Shown: in pieces, positions 7,452-16,693 of the stretch
How positions within the stretch are numbered: the stretch's first letter is position 1
Layout: each line of letters opens with the position of its first letter
NCBI GenBank assembly: GCA_958413765.1
Contig: CATYVH010000001.1
Coordinates: 138,043-202,042 of the forward strand
Direction of reading: 5' to 3'
Origin: an uncultured Collinsella sp.
GTDB lineage: Bacteria > Actinomycetota > Coriobacteriia > Coriobacteriales > Coriobacteriaceae
Length of the DNA: 64,000 nucleotides
Made by a program: the position numbers and the translations under genes
Notes under the pieces: model-generated
The model's input: only the letters and a program-made list of their open reading frames with translations
Told to the model about the DNA's origin: nothing
Databases searched by the model: none

Positions 7452-10008
7452 CTCAAACATACTTATCACTCATGATCTGGACGGTGCCGCGCTGGCGGCG
7501 CCTGTTGATGCTGCGCGCCGCAACGGAGCTGCATACAAGACGCGCACGATCGACGACCTTCGCATTAAGGACGATCGTCTGCGCGCCGCCATCGAGGGCA
7601 CGGGACACCTGCTGTTCGACGGCGGCATGGGTACCATGCTGCAGGCGGCCGGCATGAAGGCCGGCGCCCTGCCCGAGCTGCTCAACTTTGAGGAGCCCCA
7701 GGTCATTACCGATATTCAGCGTCAGTACGTCGAGGCCGGCTGCGACGTGATCACCGCCAACACCTTTGGCGCCAACGCGCACAAGCTCGATGGCGCCGCC
7801 ACCGTGGCAGATGTCTTTGCCGCGGCCGTCGCCTGTGCCCGCGCTGCCGGCGCCCGCTACGTCGCCGGTGACATCGGTCCCATCGGCGCGTTGCTTCGCC
7901 CTTTGGGTACCCTCAGCTTCGACGAGGCTTATGACCTCTTTGCCGAGGAAGTGCGTGCCGGCGTCGATGCGGGCGTGGACCTCTTTATTATCGAGACTAT
8001 GACCGACCTGGCCGAGATCAAGGCAGCCGTCCTCGCCTGCCGCGAGAACTCCGACCTGCCCGTCTTTGCCACCATGACCTTCGAGGAAGACGGCCGTACC
8101 TTCCTGGGAACGAGCCCCGAGGTCGCCGCCATCACGCTCGACGCTATCGACGCCGACGTTCTGGGCATCAACTGCAGCCAGGGACCGGCCGAGCTCCGAG
8201 GACTCGCCGCTCGCATGCTCACCGTTACGGACAAGCCCGTTATGGTGCAGGCCAACGCAGGACTGCCCCACGTGGACGACGACGGCAACACCGTCTTTGA
8301 TATCCAGGTGCCCGAGTACGCCGTGGCCGTCGCCGGTATGATTGAGGACGGCGTGAGCGTCGTGGGCGGTTGCTGCGGCACCACGCCGGCGCACATGGCG
8401 GCCTTGCGCACGCTTATCGACAACCACACGTCCAGCCCGCGCCACCGCAAGCCCAGCATGTCGGTCACGAGCGCCCAAACGGTCGTGGACCTTCCCTGCG
8501 ACGGCCACAAGATCGCTGTCATCGGCGAGCGCATCAACCCCACCGGCAAAAAGCGCCTGCAGCAGGCCCTACGCGACGGCGACCTGGACTACGTCGTAAG
8601 CCAGGGCATCAGCCAGCAGGAACAGGGCGCCGACATCCTGGACGTCAACGTGGGCCTGCCCGAGATCGACGAGGTCAAGATCATCCAGCAGGCAACCGAA
8701 CAGCTCCAAGGCTCCACGCTCCTGCCGCTGCAGATCGACTCCACCGACCCCGCTGCCGTCGAGGCCGCCGTGCGCCGATACGCCGGCAAGCCCATCATCA
8801 ACTCGGTTAACGGCAAGCAGCAGATCATGGATGAGATCTTTCCGTTGGTTGCCCACTACGGCACCAACGTCGTCGGCCTTACGCTCGACGAAGGCGGCAT
8901 CCCCGATACCGCCGAGGCCCGCTTCGCCATCGCCGAGCGCATCGTGGCCGAGGCCGCCCGCTACGGCATTGGCCCGGACCGCATCCTCATCGACTGCCTG
9001 GTCATGACCGCCTCGACCAATCAACGCCAGGCCGAGCAGATCCTGCGCGCCATGTCCCTGTGCAAGGAGCGCCTGGGCGTCAAATGCGCGCTCGGCGTGT
9101 CGAACATCAGCTTTGGCCTGCCCGCTCGCCCGCTGCTGGGTTCGGTCTTTTTGGCCGCCGCTTTTGGCGCGGGTCTGGACGCCCCCATCATGAACCCGGG
9201 CTCCAAGCGCTTTATGGATACCGTCTACAGCTATCGCGTCCTGAGCGTTGAGGACGAGGGCTCGACCGGATACATCGAGCGCTATGCCGGCTGGACCGAT
9301 CCGTATAAGATCGCCGCCAACCCGGCAGCAGCTCAGGCCGCATCGACCGACACCGTGCCCGCTGCCGGCACCGACGGCACCGACGGCAACGACGACCCGA
9401 TTCGTCGCATGGTCGTCTCGGGCCGCAAAGGCGAGATCGCTGCCGAGACCGAGCGTCTGCTGGCAGACCACGACGCCATGGACCTCATCAACAATCACTT
9501 TATCCCCGCCCTCGACGAGGTTGGCGTCCTCTTTGACCAGGGCAAGTTCTTCTTGCCGCAGCTTATGGCCTCGGCCGAAGCCGCACGCGTGGGCTTCGAC
9601 ACCATCAAGCGCCTGATGCCCGCCGGCGAGATCGCCGACAAGGGCAAGATCTGCGTGGCCACCGTCAAGGGCGACATCCACGACATCGGTAAGAACATCG
9701 TCAAGATGCTGCTCGATAACTACGGCTACACCGTCTTTGACCTAGGCCGCGATGTCGACCCGCAAGAGGTGCTCAAGACCGTGCAGGAGCGTGACATCAA
9801 GCTCGTCGGCCTCTCGGCGCTTATGACCACCACGGTCGTCGCCATGGAAGAGACCATCAAGTTGCTCCATGCCGAGGTTCCGGGCGTCAAGATCATCGTG
9901 GGCGGCGCCGTGCTCACCTCCGAATACGCCAAGCAAATCGGCGCGGACTACTACGCCAAGGACGCCGCCGAGAGCGCTCGTATCGCCGAAGAGGTCTTTG
10001 GGAAGTAA
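7441..10008 (+). CDS. metH: Cobalamin-dependent methionine synthase, without activation domain
   Basis: The 855-residue enzyme transfers a methyl group from methyl-THF via cobalamin to homocysteine. Domains in order are the homocysteine-binding barrel (LLFDGGMGTMLQ near 59, zinc ligands in GINCSQG and GGCCGTTPAHM), the pterin-binding domain (VIGERINPTGKK near 360, LGVSNISFGLP), the helical cap, and the B12-binding Rossmann domain (GDIHDIGKNIV near 743, whose His ligates cobalt). It ends after the B12 domain, about 370 residues short of E. coli MetH; the missing domain is the separate gene at 4414-5205. The first 50 residues lie outside any domain. The start overlaps the upstream DUF4928 gene and its ribosome site is weak, so a somewhat later start is possible. 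Confidence 0.93.
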   Translation: MANSSNILITHDLDGAALAAPVDAARRNGAAYKTRTIDDLRIKDDRLRAAIEGTGHLLFDGGMGTMLQAAGMKAGALPELLNFEEPQVITDIQRQYVEAGCDVITANTFGANAHKLDGAATVADVFAAAVACARAAGARYVAGDIGPIGALLRPLGTLSFDEAYDLFAEEVRAGVDAGVDLFIIETMTDLAEIKAAVLACRENSDLPVFATMTFEEDGRTFLGTSPEVAAITLDAIDADVLGINCSQGPAELRGLAARMLTVTDKPVMVQANAGLPHVDDDGNTVFDIQVPEYAVAVAGMIEDGVSVVGGCCGTTPAHMAALRTLIDNHTSSPRHRKPSMSVTSAQTVVDLPCDGHKIAVIGERINPTGKKRLQQALRDGDLDYVVSQGISQQEQGADILDVNVGLPEIDEVKIIQQATEQLQGSTLLPLQIDSTDPAAVEAAVRRYAGKPIINSVNGKQQIMDEIFPLVAHYGTNVVGLTLDEGGIPDTAEARFAIAERIVAEAARYGIGPDRILIDCLVMTASTNQRQAEQILRAMSLCKERLGVKCALGVSNISFGLPARPLLGSVFLAAAFGAGLDAPIMNPGSKRFMDTVYSYRVLSVEDEGSTGYIERYAGWTDPYKIAANPAAAQAASTDTVPAAGTDGTDGNDDPIRRMVVSGRKGEIAAETERLLADHDAMDLINNHFIPALDEVGVLFDQGKFFLPQLMASAEAARVGFDTIKRLMPAGEIADKGKICVATVKGDIHDIGKNIVKMLLDNYGYTVFDLGRDVDPQEVLKTVQERDIKLVGLSALMTTTVVAMEETIKLLHAEVPGVKIIVGGAVLTSEYAKQIGADYYAKDAAESARIAEEVFGK

Positions 10009-10116
10009 CACAACGGAAACAACCGAGCACCAAAACGTGCCGCACGCGCCACTTGGCACGTGCGGCACGTTAGAATAGATAAGACTATGCTCGTTTTGGC
10101 AGATAGGAGCGCAAGG

Positions 10117-11481
10117 ATGGCGATCACGCCCGCAGAAATCGCGGAAACCCGCGGCATGGTTGAGGAACAGAACCTCGACATCAGGACCATCACCATGGGT
10201 GTTTCGCTCATGGGTTGCGGTGACGAGAACCTCGACCGCATGTGCACGAAGATCTACGACCACGTGACGCACACGGCTGAGCATCTGGTCGAGACCGCCG
10301 AGAACCTCGAGCGCGAGTACGGTATCCCCATCGTCAACAAGCGCGTTTCCGTCACCCCGGTGGCGCAGATCGCCGCGTGCTGCAAGGATGAGGACCTCAC
10401 CCCCATCGCGCATGCCCTCGACCGCGCGGCCGAGACGCTCGGCATCGATTACCTGGGCGGCTTCTCCGCACTCGTCCAGAAGGGCATCGGCGACGCCGAC
10501 CGCCGCGTCATCCAGTCCATCCCCCAGGCGCTCGCCACCACGAGCCGCGTCTGCTCCAGCGTCAACGTCGCCAGCCTGCGCGCCGGCATCAATATGGACG
10601 CCGTGCTTATGGCCGCCCAGACCATCATCGATGCCGCTAAACTCACGGCCGACCAGGATTCCGTCGGCGCTTCCAAGTTTGTCTGCTTTGCTAACATGGT
10701 CGAGGACTCCCCGTTTATGGCGGGCGCCGTCCACGGCGGTGGCGAGGCCGACGCCGTCATCAACGTAGGCGTCTCGGGCCCCGGCGTTATGGCCGCAGCC
10801 CTGGAGACGCTGCCCGATTCCGCATCGATGATGGAAGTCGCCGAAAAGATTAAGCAGACCGCCTTTAAGATCACCCGTGCCGGCGAGCTCATGAGCCGCG
10901 AGGCCGCCCATCGTCTGGGTGTCGAGAAAGGCATTGTCGACCTGTCGCTGGCTCCCACGCCTGCCATTGGCGACTCCGTCGCGCGCATCCTCGAAATCAT
11001 CGGCGTGGGCACCTGCGGTGGCCCCGGCACGACCTGCGCGCTCGCCATGCTCAACGATGCCGTCAAGAAGGGCGGCGTCATGGCCAGCTCCAGCGTGGGC
11101 GGCCTCTCGGGCGCTTTCATCCCCGTGTCCGAGGACGCCGGCATGATCGCCGCCGTCGAAGCCGGCGCGCTTTCGCTCGAGAAGCTCGAGGCCATGACCT
11201 GCGTGTGCTCCGTTGGCCTGGACATGATCGCCATCCCCGGCGACACCCCGGTCGAGACCATCGCCGGCATCATCGCCGACGAGATGGCCATCGGCGTCAT
11301 CAACAACAAGACCACGGCCGTCCGCGTGATTCCTGCTATCGGCAAGGGCGTGGGCGACTGCGTCGAGTACGGCGGCCTGTTCGGCCGTGCGCCCATCATG
11401 CCGGTGAACCCCAACGCCGGCACCGTGCTTGCCCATCGCGGTGGACGCTTCCCGGCGCCGCTGAACTCGCTGAAGAACTAG
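10117..11481 (+). CDS. PFL-family (UPF0210/DUF711) protein
   Basis: The 454-residue protein matches the UPF0210/DUF711 family in length and sequence (ETRGMVEEQNLDIRTITMGVSL at the start, GGPGTTCALAMLNDAVKKGG, MASSSVGGLSGAFIPVSED). The family has a pyruvate-formate-lyase-like barrel fold by structure, but no activity is established. It is often paired with a small ACT-domain (UPF0237) gene, which I do not see here. The start at 10117 follows TAGGAG at good spacing; the open frame reaches back 19 codons. It lies about 110 bp after metH and is followed by a long inverted repeat. Confidence 0.85.
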   Translation: MAITPAEIAETRGMVEEQNLDIRTITMGVSLMGCGDENLDRMCTKIYDHVTHTAEHLVETAENLEREYGIPIVNKRVSVTPVAQIAACCKDEDLTPIAHALDRAAETLGIDYLGGFSALVQKGIGDADRRVIQSIPQALATTSRVCSSVNVASLRAGINMDAVLMAAQTIIDAAKLTADQDSVGASKFVCFANMVEDSPFMAGAVHGGGEADAVINVGVSGPGVMAAALETLPDSASMMEVAEKIKQTAFKITRAGELMSREAAHRLGVEKGIVDLSLAPTPAIGDSVARILEIIGVGTCGGPGTTCALAMLNDAVKKGGVMASSSVGGLSGAFIPVSEDAGMIAAVEAGALSLEKLEAMTCVCSVGLDMIAIPGDTPVETIAGIIADEMAIGVINNKTTAVRVIPAIGKGVGDCVEYGGLFGRAPIMPVNPNAGTVLAHRGGRFPAPLNSLKN

Positions 11482-11500
11482 CCTAGGGATACGAGGCGAG

Positions 11501-11640
11501 GAGCCCCGCCGCCGGGCGGCAGACATATAAGGTCGCCTGCTCGGACAGTCCTGACTCGCACGGAGAGCACATTAAGTGCTCTCCGGCTCGTGCGGAACTC
11601 GCGATCGACCTTATATGTCTGCCGCCCGGCGGCGGGGCTC
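11501..11640. repeat. Large stem-loop with perfect 35-bp inverted repeats
   Basis: Arms 11501-11535 and 11606-11640 are exact reverse complements over 35 bases (GAGCCCCGCCGCCGGGCGGC, then AGACATATAAGGTCG). The 70-bp interior holds a second hairpin, GGAGAGCAC-ATTAA-GTGCTCTCC (11562-11584). It starts about 20 bp after the PFL-family stop, has no terminal T-run, and has no ORF of note. It could act as a terminator or be a mobile palindromic element. Confidence 0.7.
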
Positions 11641-11756
11641 CCGCACATCTCAACCTTGGCTGAGTTCTGTCCCATGTTGCAGTTGCTTCGCTCCTGCACC
11701 ACATGGTTGATACGGCGGTTTGGCGTTGGATCGGTTCTTTCTGATATATGCTGGTT

Positions 11757-11789
11757 GCGGCTCTTCTTTTGGGAGGAGTCGCTTTTTTG
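11757..11789 (+). terminator. Terminator-like hairpin upstream of the methyltransferase gene
   Basis: A 10-bp stem GCGGCTCTTC/GAGGAGTCGC (with G-T pairs) is followed by TTTTTT. It ends only about 20 bp before the GTG start at 11808, so it may attenuate transcription into that gene rather than only end the upstream unit. Confidence 0.55.
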
Positions 11790-11807
11790 TTGTGAGGGGG
11801 ATGGCCC

Positions 11808-12695
11808 GTGGCTGATGGTGTAATTCAATCTGAGCTGCTTTCTGCGGATTGGAATGGCGAATGGATGCGTCTGCAAGCTGATCGGCGGCGGGCTGATGAT
11901 TCTTTTGAATGGGATAAGCGGGCTCGGCATTTTCGGCCGTTGGAGACTGCCCCGTATGCCCGGGACTTTATGAAGCTGTTGGCGTTAAAGCCTGGTGAAT
12001 CGGTGCTTGATATGGGGTGTGGGGCTGGGTCGATTGCTATTCCGCTTGCTCAGGCTGGGCATCCTGTGATTGCGGCTGATTTCTCCCCTGCCATGCTGGG
12101 CACCCTTGATGCTGGCATTGAGTATTACGGACTCGAGGATCTTATTACGCCGCTTGAGCTTGCTTGGGATGATGATTGGGATTTGGTTGGACCGGTCGCG
12201 AAAGCGGTGGATGTTGCCTTTGCCAGTCGGTCGGTTACCACGACCAACCTAAAAGGCGCGCTTGCTAAGCTTGATCAAACGGCTCGTCGGCGTTGTGCTG
12301 TCACGATGGTCGCCAACTCCAGCCCACGCTATGACCTGCACCTAATGAACGCCATCGGTGCCTCGGTTACCTGCAGTAATGGCTTTGTGTATGCCTTTAA
12401 TATCCTCATTCAGATGGGTGCCCTGCCGCAGGTTACGTACTTTGAATCGCCTCGTCGCGATACCTTCGATAGCCTTGAGGCGGGCATGGCGGACTTCTCC
12501 CGCATGCTCGAGCACGGTAACGAGGATAAGATCGACCGTCTGCGCGTCTACGTCGCTCAGCATATGATTGAAAATCCCCATGCCGGCGAGCCAGGGTCCA
12601 AGGGCGTGCCGCAGGGGCGCTACATGCTCGACCACGTCCGCAAGGTCCGTTGGGCGTTTATTGCATGGGAGCCGGTCTCTTCGAGCCGTCCATAG
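11808..12695 (+). CDS. Class I SAM-dependent methyltransferase
   Basis: The 295-residue protein has a Rossmann methyltransferase fold: the AdoMet motif VLDMGCGAGSIAIPLA near residue 65, an acidic strand end (VIAADFSPAML), and a later VAFASRSVTTTN strand. The N-terminal 60 residues carry a conserved-looking NGEWMRLQADRR segment. The substrate is not recognisable. Translation begins at GTG 11808 behind GAGGGGG; the nearby ATG at 11801 runs into a stop at once. It is followed after 180 bp by yhbY. The first half of the gene is visibly lower in GC than its neighbours. Confidence 0.78.
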   Translation: MADGVIQSELLSADWNGEWMRLQADRRRADDSFEWDKRARHFRPLETAPYARDFMKLLALKPGESVLDMGCGAGSIAIPLAQAGHPVIAADFSPAMLGTLDAGIEYYGLEDLITPLELAWDDDWDLVGPVAKAVDVAFASRSVTTTNLKGALAKLDQTARRRCAVTMVANSSPRYDLHLMNAIGASVTCSNGFVYAFNILIQMGALPQVTYFESPRRDTFDSLEAGMADFSRMLEHGNEDKIDRLRVYVAQHMIENPHAGEPGSKGVPQGRYMLDHVRKVRWAFIAWEPVSSSRP

Positions 12696-12876
12696 ACCGC
12701 TTTCGGCCGCCGTACACGTCCGCCTGCAACCCGCGTTGTTCTCCCGTTCGGCATCCGCATTCTTTGCGAACTGGGCAAACGCGCCCCACACCGCGCCGTT
12801 CCTGCGCTATCGTGGGACAGCTCACGTAGATTAAGGCCCCGTCGCGGGGCGCCCCATACATAGAAAGCGAGAACCC

Positions 12877-13176
12877 ATGGCACTGACAGGAGCCCAGGTC
12901 AAGCAGCTTCGCAGCATGGCCCATCACCTCAACCCCGCCATCATCATCGGTAAGTCCGATGTCAACGAGGGCACCGTCGAGCAGACGGTCGCCTACCTGG
13001 AGAAGCACGAGCTCGTTAAGTGCTCCGTGCTCGATGGCTCCAGTCTTTCCGCCCGCGAGGCCGCCGAAGAGCTCGCTGAGCGCTGCCACGCCGAGGTCGT
13101 CCAGGTCATCGGCCGCAAGTTCTCGCTGTATCGCGAGTCCTCGCGCAAGGACATCGAGAAGATCAAGCTCGTCTAA
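12877..13176 (+). CDS. yhbY: YhbY family RNA-binding protein (CRM domain)
   Basis: The 99-residue protein is a single CRM/YhbY domain, which binds ribosomal RNA precursors and associates with the large subunit. It has LTGAQVKQLRSMAHHLNPAI, the loop GKSDVNEG (GxxG class) and the end VQVIGRKFSLYRESSRKD. The length is normal for bacterial YhbY. A GAAAGCGAG stretch precedes the ATG, and a small GC hairpin (GGCCCCG/CGGGGC) sits at about 12835-12850. It is followed by a strong terminator. Confidence 0.9.
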   Translation: MALTGAQVKQLRSMAHHLNPAIIIGKSDVNEGTVEQTVAYLEKHELVKCSVLDGSSLSAREAAEELAERCHAEVVQVIGRKFSLYRESSRKDIEKIKLV

Positions 13177-13213
13177 GAGCCAATGATCCGGCGAGCCAAC
13201 ACATAGCAAGCTT

Positions 13214-13248
13214 ACGGGTGCCCAAGTACTTCGGGCGCCCGTTTTTTA
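13214..13248. terminator. Terminator shared by yhbY and the large regulator
   Basis: ACGGGTGCCC/GGGCGCCCGT stem with TTTTTT on the plus strand. The stop codon of the converging minus-strand gene lies in its tail, so it probably serves yhbY mainly. Confidence 0.8.
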
Positions 13249-16245
13249 TCGCTCGACCAGCACGCGATTGAGCCGTCCCTCCACCAAGCGCTCGTATAGA
13301 CGCCGCGTCTCGGGCTCGGGCACGCCATTGACCTGCTCCCTCAGATGGTGCATATGCCCGCTGTACAGCTCGACGATATCGCGCCGCCGCCCCGCCGCAC
13401 TGTAGACGCGCATGGCGCAGCGCACCATATCCTCACGCGCCGTTTCCTGCCGAAGCCCCGACTCCGCCAGCCAAATCGCCGACTGCAGGTCGTTTTCTTC
13501 TAGAGCGGCATTTGCCCCCTTAATCATGCAATCGATGTACTTTGACTGCATAATGCGCCGCATGCGCAAAAAGTAGGTTGGATTACAGCCATTGGGAACA
13601 TACAGCGGTCCGGCATAAAGCTGCTCAATCTTAAGGCACAGCTCAACTAAATGGGGCCCGCGCGCACCCGTGCGATTTCCCAAAACCTCGCGGCTTATCT
13701 GGTCAAACAGCCGTACATCGGTCTTGACGTAGTCGCCGTTGAGTCCGATGCATTCATTTTGGATGAGCACACACGACTTGCCATCCGGCGTCGGTCCCAA
13801 AGCCGACCGCAAGCGCGATATCGTCGAGTACAGGTTGTTGCGGGCGCTATTGAACTCGGCATGGGGCCACAACTCCATTGCCAGCGTCTCGCGGTCGACG
13901 AGCGCATCCATGCCCAGTGCAAGCCGCTCGGCAAGCGTCGCCGCCTTCTTGCGGCGCCACATTTTGTCCGTGATGGGAAACCCGTCGCGCTCGGCGCGGA
14001 ACGCACCAAACATGCGAATCTCGATATGGTCGATGGTATCAACGGCTTCAACCTCGCCAGCCTGGAACAGGCGCTCGCCCTCCCCTTCCAAATCGTCGCG
14101 CAGCGAGTACCGCGACAGCTCGCGCACGGGAAGCTTCTTGCGAATCCTGGTCGCCGGCTCGCCCAGACAATGCATGGCAAGGCGCGCAAAGAGCCGATAC
14201 GATGGTTCCAGAATCCCCGCGCGATTCATGGACATCCAGGCCGCAAGATCGCTATCTCGCCCCGCGCAAGCCAAATGCAGCGCCACCATCCAGGCTTCTG
14301 CACCACCAACCTGCGTCTGGCTTATATCGAGCAACTCCGCTTCCTCGCGTACCGAAACCATCGAGGTGTTACGCAGATACGCCGCGCGCTCCAGCAGCAA
14401 TGCGTTATCGCGCATGTACGCAATCGACTCCTCGGCAAGTTTGAGCACTTGGACCGCACGGAACTTTGCATTAACCGGCCGTCCCTCTGCCAGCGACTGC
14501 CAGCCTTCTAGCAACAGGCCAAACAGCTGAATCTGGTTGTCGCGCATGCGCACGGCAAAACGATCGAGCTCGTTGAACGCCGCGTCGTCGGTTACCGGCA
14601 GGCCGGAAAGGAGCCGCCGTGCCGCCAACACCATGCGCACCCAGATAGCCATCGCCTTAAGCCCACGCACGTCGAGCGCCTCCCGCACCACCGTCATCTC
14701 GTCGTCGCGCTCGTCGGTTCCCGTAAACGACCCGTCAAAGAGCTCCACCAGCATGCTATCGGCCCGTATAACAATCCCCGCGATGTCGAGCTCACAGTCG
14801 TAGGCCTTGCTCGTTTTGAGCTGCTGTAGAACGCCGCCGTCATCTCCCCGCTCGGTCAGGCAGCGCTTGACCTCGATATGCGCGGACAACATATCGAGTG
14901 CGGTATGGGATGTCTCGATTTCTGGCACGGCCAGGTTCGTAGGAAGCCCAAGCCCGTTGTCCCCATAGCAAACAGCCGTCAGTGTCTGGGCCACTCTCCA
15001 TGAAACAGGGTCTATTTCGCAGGCCGCCCGTTCGCCCCCGCGCTCGATGACCGATGCCATATAGCGAGCGAGCTTTGTATTGGACACGCTGACCGCTGCC
15101 AAATACACGCCGAGCGCCTCGGCAGGCGTTGGCTCTGGAGCCGGATCCTCGGCATCGATCGTGCCCAGCGCTGCTCGGCAGATATCGGCCCCGTGCCCCG
15201 TCAGAGCCAGATCGACCCCATACTGCCCAGCAAGTTCAAGGACCGCATCACGGTCCAAAAAGGCGTCCGCCAGGCCCATCGCCGCATCGCATCGGCCCGC
15301 CTTAAGCAAAATCCGGGCCGCCCTCGGAACAAGTTCGGGGCGAACCTCGGCCACCAACTTACGCAAGCGCAAGCGTCCGTTATCCTCCGTGCCCAGACAC
15401 GTAAAACTCCGCTCGGCGGGGTCCAAGCCAAAGATCGGGTAGTCGCGTACGAAGTAGGACTGGTCGACCATCGATAGTCTCACCCCGCAAGCCTCGAGTT
15501 CTGCGATATTGCCCTCGCCCATCAAAATCATGAGACATGCCACGCAAAACAGCGCATTATTGTCGAGCGAAGCCAGATCGACAAGTGCCGCGCCATATAC
15601 GTTGACAATCTCGTTTTCGAGCAGACCGGCTACGTCGCCTTGGCCATACAGACCCGTCTGCAATGCCGAAACGAGCTCGGGCACGCCCTGCGTGAGCTGA
15701 TAAAAGTCGAGCGATGTGCTGATCGAAAACGCCGATGCCCACGCCGAATACTCATAGGCATGCACCTTGAGCATCTGCGCATTGATCTTAACCGAATCGC
15801 CCAGCCCATGAATCAGTTGACGATTTGAAGGACGGCAGGAGATAAAGACCCCTACCCCCATAGCGCGCAGGCCGCGAATCCTGTCGATGAGGTCTTCGGT
15901 ATCGTGCTGATCGAGGTTTGGCACATTATCAATCGCGATAAGGGAGTGCGGTTTGTCTTTGAGTTCTTCGGTAACCACCTCGAGCTGCATAAACACCTCG
16001 CGCCCAGTGGCGCGATCGGCCTCGATAATCCGCACGGGGCCTCGCGTCGGGTCGCATTTAACCTCATGGGTGTACTGCAGCAGCACCGAGGTCTTCCCAA
16101 ACCCGTCGGGCGCATAAAGAACCACGATGCCAGCCTTTCGGCCCTTGGCGATAAGCTCATTCATCAAGCGTTCGCGTCGCACCATATAGCCTCCGCCCAG
16201 CGGCATCAGCTCGAGGTCGTCTATACTGTCCAAATCGTTTACCAT
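13246..16245 (-). CDS. Large STAND-type ATPase regulator with C-terminal winged helix and BTAD
   Basis: The 999-residue protein begins with an NTPase module of the MalT/STAND type. Walker A is APDGFGKTSVL near residue 45 and Walker B is LIAIDNV near 100. A long helical middle section follows. Residues from about 740 form a winged-helix domain like SARP regulators (IRMFGAFRAERDGF, RKKAATLAERLAL, SARNNLYSTISRLRSALG). The end is a bacterial transcriptional activation domain (LRQETAREDMVRCAMRVYSA). It is probably a cytosolic, ligand- and ATP-gated transcription activator. The target genes are unknown, and no obvious partner lies next to it. The ATG at 16245 is the first in frame. Confidence 0.8.
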   Translation of the reverse strand: MVNDLDSIDDLELMPLGGGYMVRRERLMNELIAKGRKAGIVVLYAPDGFGKTSVLLQYTHEVKCDPTRGPVRIIEADRATGREVFMQLEVVTEELKDKPHSLIAIDNVPNLDQHDTEDLIDRIRGLRAMGVGVFISCRPSNRQLIHGLGDSVKINAQMLKVHAYEYSAWASAFSISTSLDFYQLTQGVPELVSALQTGLYGQGDVAGLLENEIVNVYGAALVDLASLDNNALFCVACLMILMGEGNIAELEACGVRLSMVDQSYFVRDYPIFGLDPAERSFTCLGTEDNGRLRLRKLVAEVRPELVPRAARILLKAGRCDAAMGLADAFLDRDAVLELAGQYGVDLALTGHGADICRAALGTIDAEDPAPEPTPAEALGVYLAAVSVSNTKLARYMASVIERGGERAACEIDPVSWRVAQTLTAVCYGDNGLGLPTNLAVPEIETSHTALDMLSAHIEVKRCLTERGDDGGVLQQLKTSKAYDCELDIAGIVIRADSMLVELFDGSFTGTDERDDEMTVVREALDVRGLKAMAIWVRMVLAARRLLSGLPVTDDAAFNELDRFAVRMRDNQIQLFGLLLEGWQSLAEGRPVNAKFRAVQVLKLAEESIAYMRDNALLLERAAYLRNTSMVSVREEAELLDISQTQVGGAEAWMVALHLACAGRDSDLAAWMSMNRAGILEPSYRLFARLAMHCLGEPATRIRKKLPVRELSRYSLRDDLEGEGERLFQAGEVEAVDTIDHIEIRMFGAFRAERDGFPITDKMWRRKKAATLAERLALGMDALVDRETLAMELWPHAEFNSARNNLYSTISRLRSALGPTPDGKSCVLIQNECIGLNGDYVKTDVRLFDQISREVLGNRTGARGPHLVELCLKIEQLYAGPLYVPNGCNPTYFLRMRRIMQSKYIDCMIKGANAALEENDLQSAIWLAESGLRQETAREDMVRCAMRVYSAAGRRRDIVELYSGHMHHLREQVNGVPEPETRRLYERLVEGRLNRVLVER

Positions 16246-16632
16246 GCCCGCTCCTCAACTCGACCGTATGGACACTGTAACCGCAAGACCATACAAGCCG
16301 CGCTATGAATAGAGCGACCTTGTGTTCTAGGTTGTCTTTTGGTACGCAAGCGGCAAGTTTTTGTACAGCGAGGGCCGATTGTTATTAATCCCCCGACTAA
16401 TCGGTCTTTAAGCAGGTAAATGAGCTTGTCAGCTTGTCCCATCTAAACGGCAGTGTAACGCAGATGAACAAGGTTCAGCTATGTCATTCAACTCGCCTAG
16501 CACCCGCTACCGTCTACGACCTTTTAGTGGCATTTTTGCATAGAATCTGGTATGGAATGAATCAAACTGTTGGGCATCCGGCATTCGTCAAGCTTGCGGC
16601 AAGATTTTGGTCAAGTGGGCGGAAAGGGATAG
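16246..16632. other. Intergenic region between the large regulator and nagB terminator
   Basis: About 390 bp without a supported gene. It is AT-richer than the coding sequence. It holds a short dyad CCGATT...AATCGG near 16377-16406, followed by TCTTTAAG, which could be a weak terminator or operator. The upstream control region of the 13246-16245 gene should lie at the left end. No clear promoter hexamers were picked. Confidence 0.4.
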
Positions 16633-16662
16633 CAAAAAGGCCCCCGCAAAGCGGAGGCCTTA
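16633..16662 (-). terminator. Terminator of nagB
   Basis: On the minus strand: GGCCTCCGC-TTTG-CGGGGGCC followed by TTTTTGC, about 30 bp downstream of the nagB stop. Confidence 0.85.
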
Positions 16663-16693
16663 GGCAAGGCTATGTCGAGGTGCAGGATTCGCG

